Shown: piece by piece, positions 5,072-7,154 of the stretch
How positions within the stretch are numbered: the first letter of the stretch is position 1
Layout: every line of letters begins with the position of its first letter
NCBI GenBank assembly: GCA_900550615.1
Contig: URSX01000084.1
Coordinates: 1-7,154 of the forward strand
Direction of reading: 5' to 3'
DNA: 7,154 bases
From: an uncultured Eubacteriales bacterium
Lineage (GTDB): Bacteria > Bacillota > Clostridia > Oscillospirales > Oscillospiraceae
Notes under the pieces: generated by a model
The model's input: the letters and a program-made list of their open reading frames with translations, nothing else
What the model was told of the DNA's origin: nothing
Databases searched by the model: none
Position numbers and translations under genes: made by a program

Positions 5072-6120
5072 CCCTGTGCCAGCTCCATGACAAATCGCAC
5101 CAGCTCACCCTCCCGGTCAATATTCTTCTCACTCTTCATCCGCCGGTCCAGCGTCTGACAGGCGGTCAGCGCGCTCTTGCACCAGGCATGGTCCACATGA
5201 CGGGCAGCCTGCAGCAGGAGCTTGGCCGGGTAATCACTGCGCATCTGCCACAGCTCCATCAGCCAGAATCGATCCTTGCCCCCGTCAAGGGCCATCCGGG
5301 CAGTATACAGGCGGCGCAGCTCCTTTCCGATGGCCCCCAGGATCACGATGGGCTCCGTCTGCATCCGCAGCAGGTCGCCCAACACCGCCGCGGCCTTGTC
5401 ATAGTCCCGGGCGGATATGTGGTTGGTCATGTCAAAGATCCGGGCATCCAGCACCGGCTCCGCCACGGCATCGATATCCGCGGTGGTGATCTGCGGCGCT
5501 CTGGCATAGGCCGCCACCTTGCCCACCTCGCACACGAGGTTATCCATCATGGAGCCGCAGTAAAAGAGCATATAGTCCGCCGTGGGTTGGTCGATATCGT
5601 GGTCCAGCGCGCGGAAGCGCTTTTGCAGCCAGCGCACCAGCGCATCCCGGGACTGACCCTGAAACTCCACCACCTCCACATTTTTGTCGATGGCTGCGGT
5701 GAGCTTTTTCATCTTTCGATCCGGCTTATAGGGCACCGTGTCGTAGATAAACAGCACCGTGCAGTAGTCCGGCAGATCCCCCAGAAGGCCGGTCAGCTGG
5801 CTGCGCTGCACCTCGTCCAGCTTGAAAATATCCCAATCCGTCACCGTGACCATGGTGCTGGGGGCCATCATGGGCATGGTCTCCACGGCATCGATCACAT
5901 CCTGGGCCGTGATGCGGCTGCCGGAGAGGCGGTGGAGGTTAAACTCCTCGCTGCCCCCGGCGATCAGCAGCCCCTGCAGCTGCTGCACATATGTCTGCCG
6001 CAGATAGCTCTCCTCCCCGTAAAACAGGTAGGCCCGGGCGGGGTTTTTCTCCTTGATCGCCTTGCGCAGCCTGTCATAGGCGGCGTTTTTCCCGGCAGAT
6101 CTGCTTTTTTCCGCTGCCAT
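5068..6120 (-). CDS. holA: DNA polymerase III subunit delta (HolA)
   Basis: HolA is the clamp-loader 'wrench': it opens the beta sliding clamp during loading at primed DNA. The 350 residues are the usual length. The N-terminal AAA+-like domain begins with ARAYLFYGEESYLR (28-41), the family's hallmark, with 'MMAPSTMVTVTDWDIFK' (84-100) and 'CTVLFIYDTVP' (120-130) as core strands; as in other delta subunits there is no Walker A lysine. 'DNLVCEVGKVAAYA' (193-206) marks domain 2. 'DARIFDMTNHISARDYDKA' (225-243) and 'EPIVILGAIGKELRRLY' (256-272) belong to domain 3, ending with 'LDRRMKS' (324-330). The gene follows comEC after 18 nt, a common Firmicutes arrangement, and overlaps the next gene by 4 nt. 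A clear AAGAAAGGAG lies upstream of the ATG at 6120. Confidence 0.96.
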   Translation of the reverse strand: MAAEKSRSAGKNAAYDRLRKAIKEKNPARAYLFYGEESYLRQTYVQQLQGLLIAGGSEEFNLHRLSGSRITAQDVIDAVETMPMMAPSTMVTVTDWDIFKLDEVQRSQLTGLLGDLPDYCTVLFIYDTVPYKPDRKMKKLTAAIDKNVEVVEFQGQSRDALVRWLQKRFRALDHDIDQPTADYMLFYCGSMMDNLVCEVGKVAAYARAPQITTADIDAVAEPVLDARIFDMTNHISARDYDKAAAVLGDLLRMQTEPIVILGAIGKELRRLYTARMALDGGKDRFWLMELWQMRSDYPAKLLLQAARHVDHAWCKSALTACQTLDRRMKSEKNIDREGELVRFVMELAQG

Positions 6121-6129
6121 AGCATATGG

Positions 6130-6139
6130 CTCCTTTCTT
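6130..6139 (-). promoter_or_regulatory. holA ribosome binding site overlapping the comEC stop
   Basis: On the minus strand AAGAAAGGAG starts at the last base of the comEC TGA and ends 9 nt before the holA ATG. A closer ATG (with its last base at 6125 and out of frame) precedes it, but the in-frame MAAEK start fits family length and spacing. Confidence 0.75.
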
Positions 6140-7122
6140 CATTGCTTATGCACCGTCACGGTGATACAGCCCTGGTCATCCGTCCGGTAGACTGCCGCGC
6201 CAGCCGCCTTCAGCCGGGAGATGGCTGCGTCGGTGGGATGGCCGTAGCTGTTGTCGCCCACGCTGATGATGGCCGCCTCCGGGGAAATGGCGGACAGAAA
6301 CTCCTGCTGGGAGCTGTACCGGGAGCCGTGATGTCCCACCATCAGCACCTCCACATCCGGCAGGTCGTACCGCTCCGCCAGAGCCAGCTCCGTCTGGCCG
6401 GACATGTCCCCGGTAATGAGCAGGTCAAACTCGCCGCTGCTGCACAGGTAGGTCAGTCCCTGCTCGTTGGGATCCCCGGTGCCCACCGGGGGATAGATGG
6501 TCAGGCTGCTCTCCCCCATTGGAACGGTTTGCAGCGCCGTGACAAATATCACCTCGATATGTTTTTCCGCCGCCAGGGCTGTCAGCTTGTCCCGCACGCC
6601 GTACTCATCCTCCATCTGAGGCAGGTAGAGCCTGTCCACCTGCACCCGGCCCAAAAGCTCCGGCAGGCCGTTGGTGTGATCGGCATGATAATGGGTCACC
6701 GCTACGGCGGTCAAATGGTCCACACCCATGCTCCCCAGCTGCGAGAGCACCTGGCCCGCCGGATGACGGTAGCGATTGCTGCTGCCGCAGTCTACTAAAA
6801 CCGCGTCCTCTCCGGACAGGAGCAGCGTGCTGGCCCCCTGGCCTACGTCTACAGCCACCGCCGTCAGCTGACCGCTGTGATACTCCGATGTGCGCATCTG
6901 GACGCACAGCACCAAGGCCAAAATCGACAGCACCGCCGCCACCAGGTATTTTCTGGCCCGGTCACGGGTCACGGCACACAAAATGAACAGAGCATACACA
7001 AACAGCAGCCACCAGACCAGAAAGGGGTTGCTGTCCGTATACAGCGCATGGCCGGAGATGGCGTCCGCCAGGCGAACCACCAGCAGAAACAGCCTGCTGA
7101 GCGCCAGACTGACATAGCCCAA
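6139..7122 (-). CDS. comEC: ComEC/Rec2 C-terminal part: last membrane segments plus metallo-beta-lactamase domain (possibly a broken gene)
   Basis: ComEC forms the membrane channel that brings single-stranded DNA into the cytoplasm during natural transformation. Visible here are the end of the membrane region (helices about 34-52 and 58-76, after 'SRLFLLVVRLADAIS') and the whole C-terminal metallo-beta-lactamase domain: AVDVGQGAS (90-98), THYHADH (143-149, the HxHxDH metal motif), LLITGDM (234-240, metal Asp239), VGHHGS (262-267) and 'GDNSYGHP' (289-296). Such a domain is proposed to degrade the non-transported strand. Full ComEC has about 700-800 residues; this frame gives 327 from a TTG at 7122 and is closed by TGA at 7141-7143. 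No Shine-Dalgarno precedes any candidate start. The residues right after the stop look like ComEC sequence, not an N-terminus, so a split or nonsense-disrupted gene is plausible; a stand-alone ComEC-type hydrolase is the alternative. HolA follows after 18 nt. Confidence 0.82.
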   Translation of the reverse strand: MGYVSLALSRLFLLVVRLADAISGHALYTDSNPFLVWWLLFVYALFILCAVTRDRARKYLVAAVLSILALVLCVQMRTSEYHSGQLTAVAVDVGQGASTLLLSGEDAVLVDCGSSNRYRHPAGQVLSQLGSMGVDHLTAVAVTHYHADHTNGLPELLGRVQVDRLYLPQMEDEYGVRDKLTALAAEKHIEVIFVTALQTVPMGESSLTIYPPVGTGDPNEQGLTYLCSSGEFDLLITGDMSGQTELALAERYDLPDVEVLMVGHHGSRYSSQQEFLSAISPEAAIISVGDNSYGHPTDAAISRLKAAGAAVYRTDDQGCITVTVHKQ

Positions 7123-7154
7123 TATCCGGGCCGCCGGAAGTCACACGAAGCCCA

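Noticed and set aside
6075..6143. Tiny minus-strand frame (about 22 codons) starting at the ATG that overlaps the comEC stop
   Set aside because: It mostly overlaps the start of holA, and its ATG has no upstream Shine-Dalgarno; more likely chance at the junction.
5188..6798. Long plus-strand open frame of 536 codons
   Set aside because: It lies opposite holA and comEC, which both have clear family motifs. Its translation is rich in His, Gln, Leu and Gly in the way antisense frames of GC-rich genes are, with no recognisable domain or ribosome binding site.
7141..7143. TGA in comEC read as selenocysteine
   Set aside because: ComEC is not a known selenoprotein family, and I see no convincing SECIS-type hairpin just after the TGA. 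The interruption explanation is simpler.
1..7154. A novel defence or mobile system
   Set aside because: All genes fall into core or common families in tight operons, with no transposase, integrase, toxin-antitoxin pair or nuclease-ATPase module visible.

Overview
The window looks like a chromosomal housekeeping segment from a GC-rich member of the Clostridia, most likely Oscillospiraceae (Flavonifractor/Oscillibacter-like). The basis is protein style (a DUF512 protein directly before der and plsY, a clostridial 'MMCGMC' metal-binding protein, a Toprim/DUF4093 protein, and comEC followed by holA), strong AGGAGG-type ribosome binding sites, and GC-biased third codon positions. The taxonomic call is inference. 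No phage, transposase, CRISPR, tRNA or rRNA is visible.

Left half (1-3736, plus strand): a co-directional, tightly packed cluster. It contains the C-terminal end of a DUF512 radical-SAM-like protein, the ribosome-assembly GTPase Der, the membrane acyltransferase PlsY (overlapping der), an EamA/DMT 10-helix transporter and a small HMA-type metal-binding protein. Gaps are 0-28 nt and two stop codons overlap the next Shine-Dalgarno, so it reads as one operon whose promoter lies outside the window.

Middle (3737-3990): 254 nt without a gene, between convergent operons. It is packed with inverted repeats: a terminator-like hairpin after the HMA gene, two near-perfect 3-nt-loop palindromes, a weaker hairpin, and a strong two-sided terminator before the end of the leftward operon.

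Right half (3991-7154, minus strand, read right to left): the C-terminal part of ComEC (metallo-beta-lactamase domain), holA (DNA polymerase III delta), an RNase M5-like Toprim/DUF4093 protein and a CYTH-domain protein. They are linked by an 18-nt gap, a 4-nt ATGA overlap and a 29-nt overlap respectively. The comEC reading frame is closed by an in-frame TGA close to the window edge and lacks a good start, so comEC may be split or broken in this genome.

The functions cover core processes: ribosome assembly, phospholipid initiation, replisome clamp loading, DNA uptake and probably RNA or phosphate metabolism. No clearly new multi-gene system is evident. The points most worth following are the comEC interruption, the Toprim-CYTH pair and the palindrome cluster.
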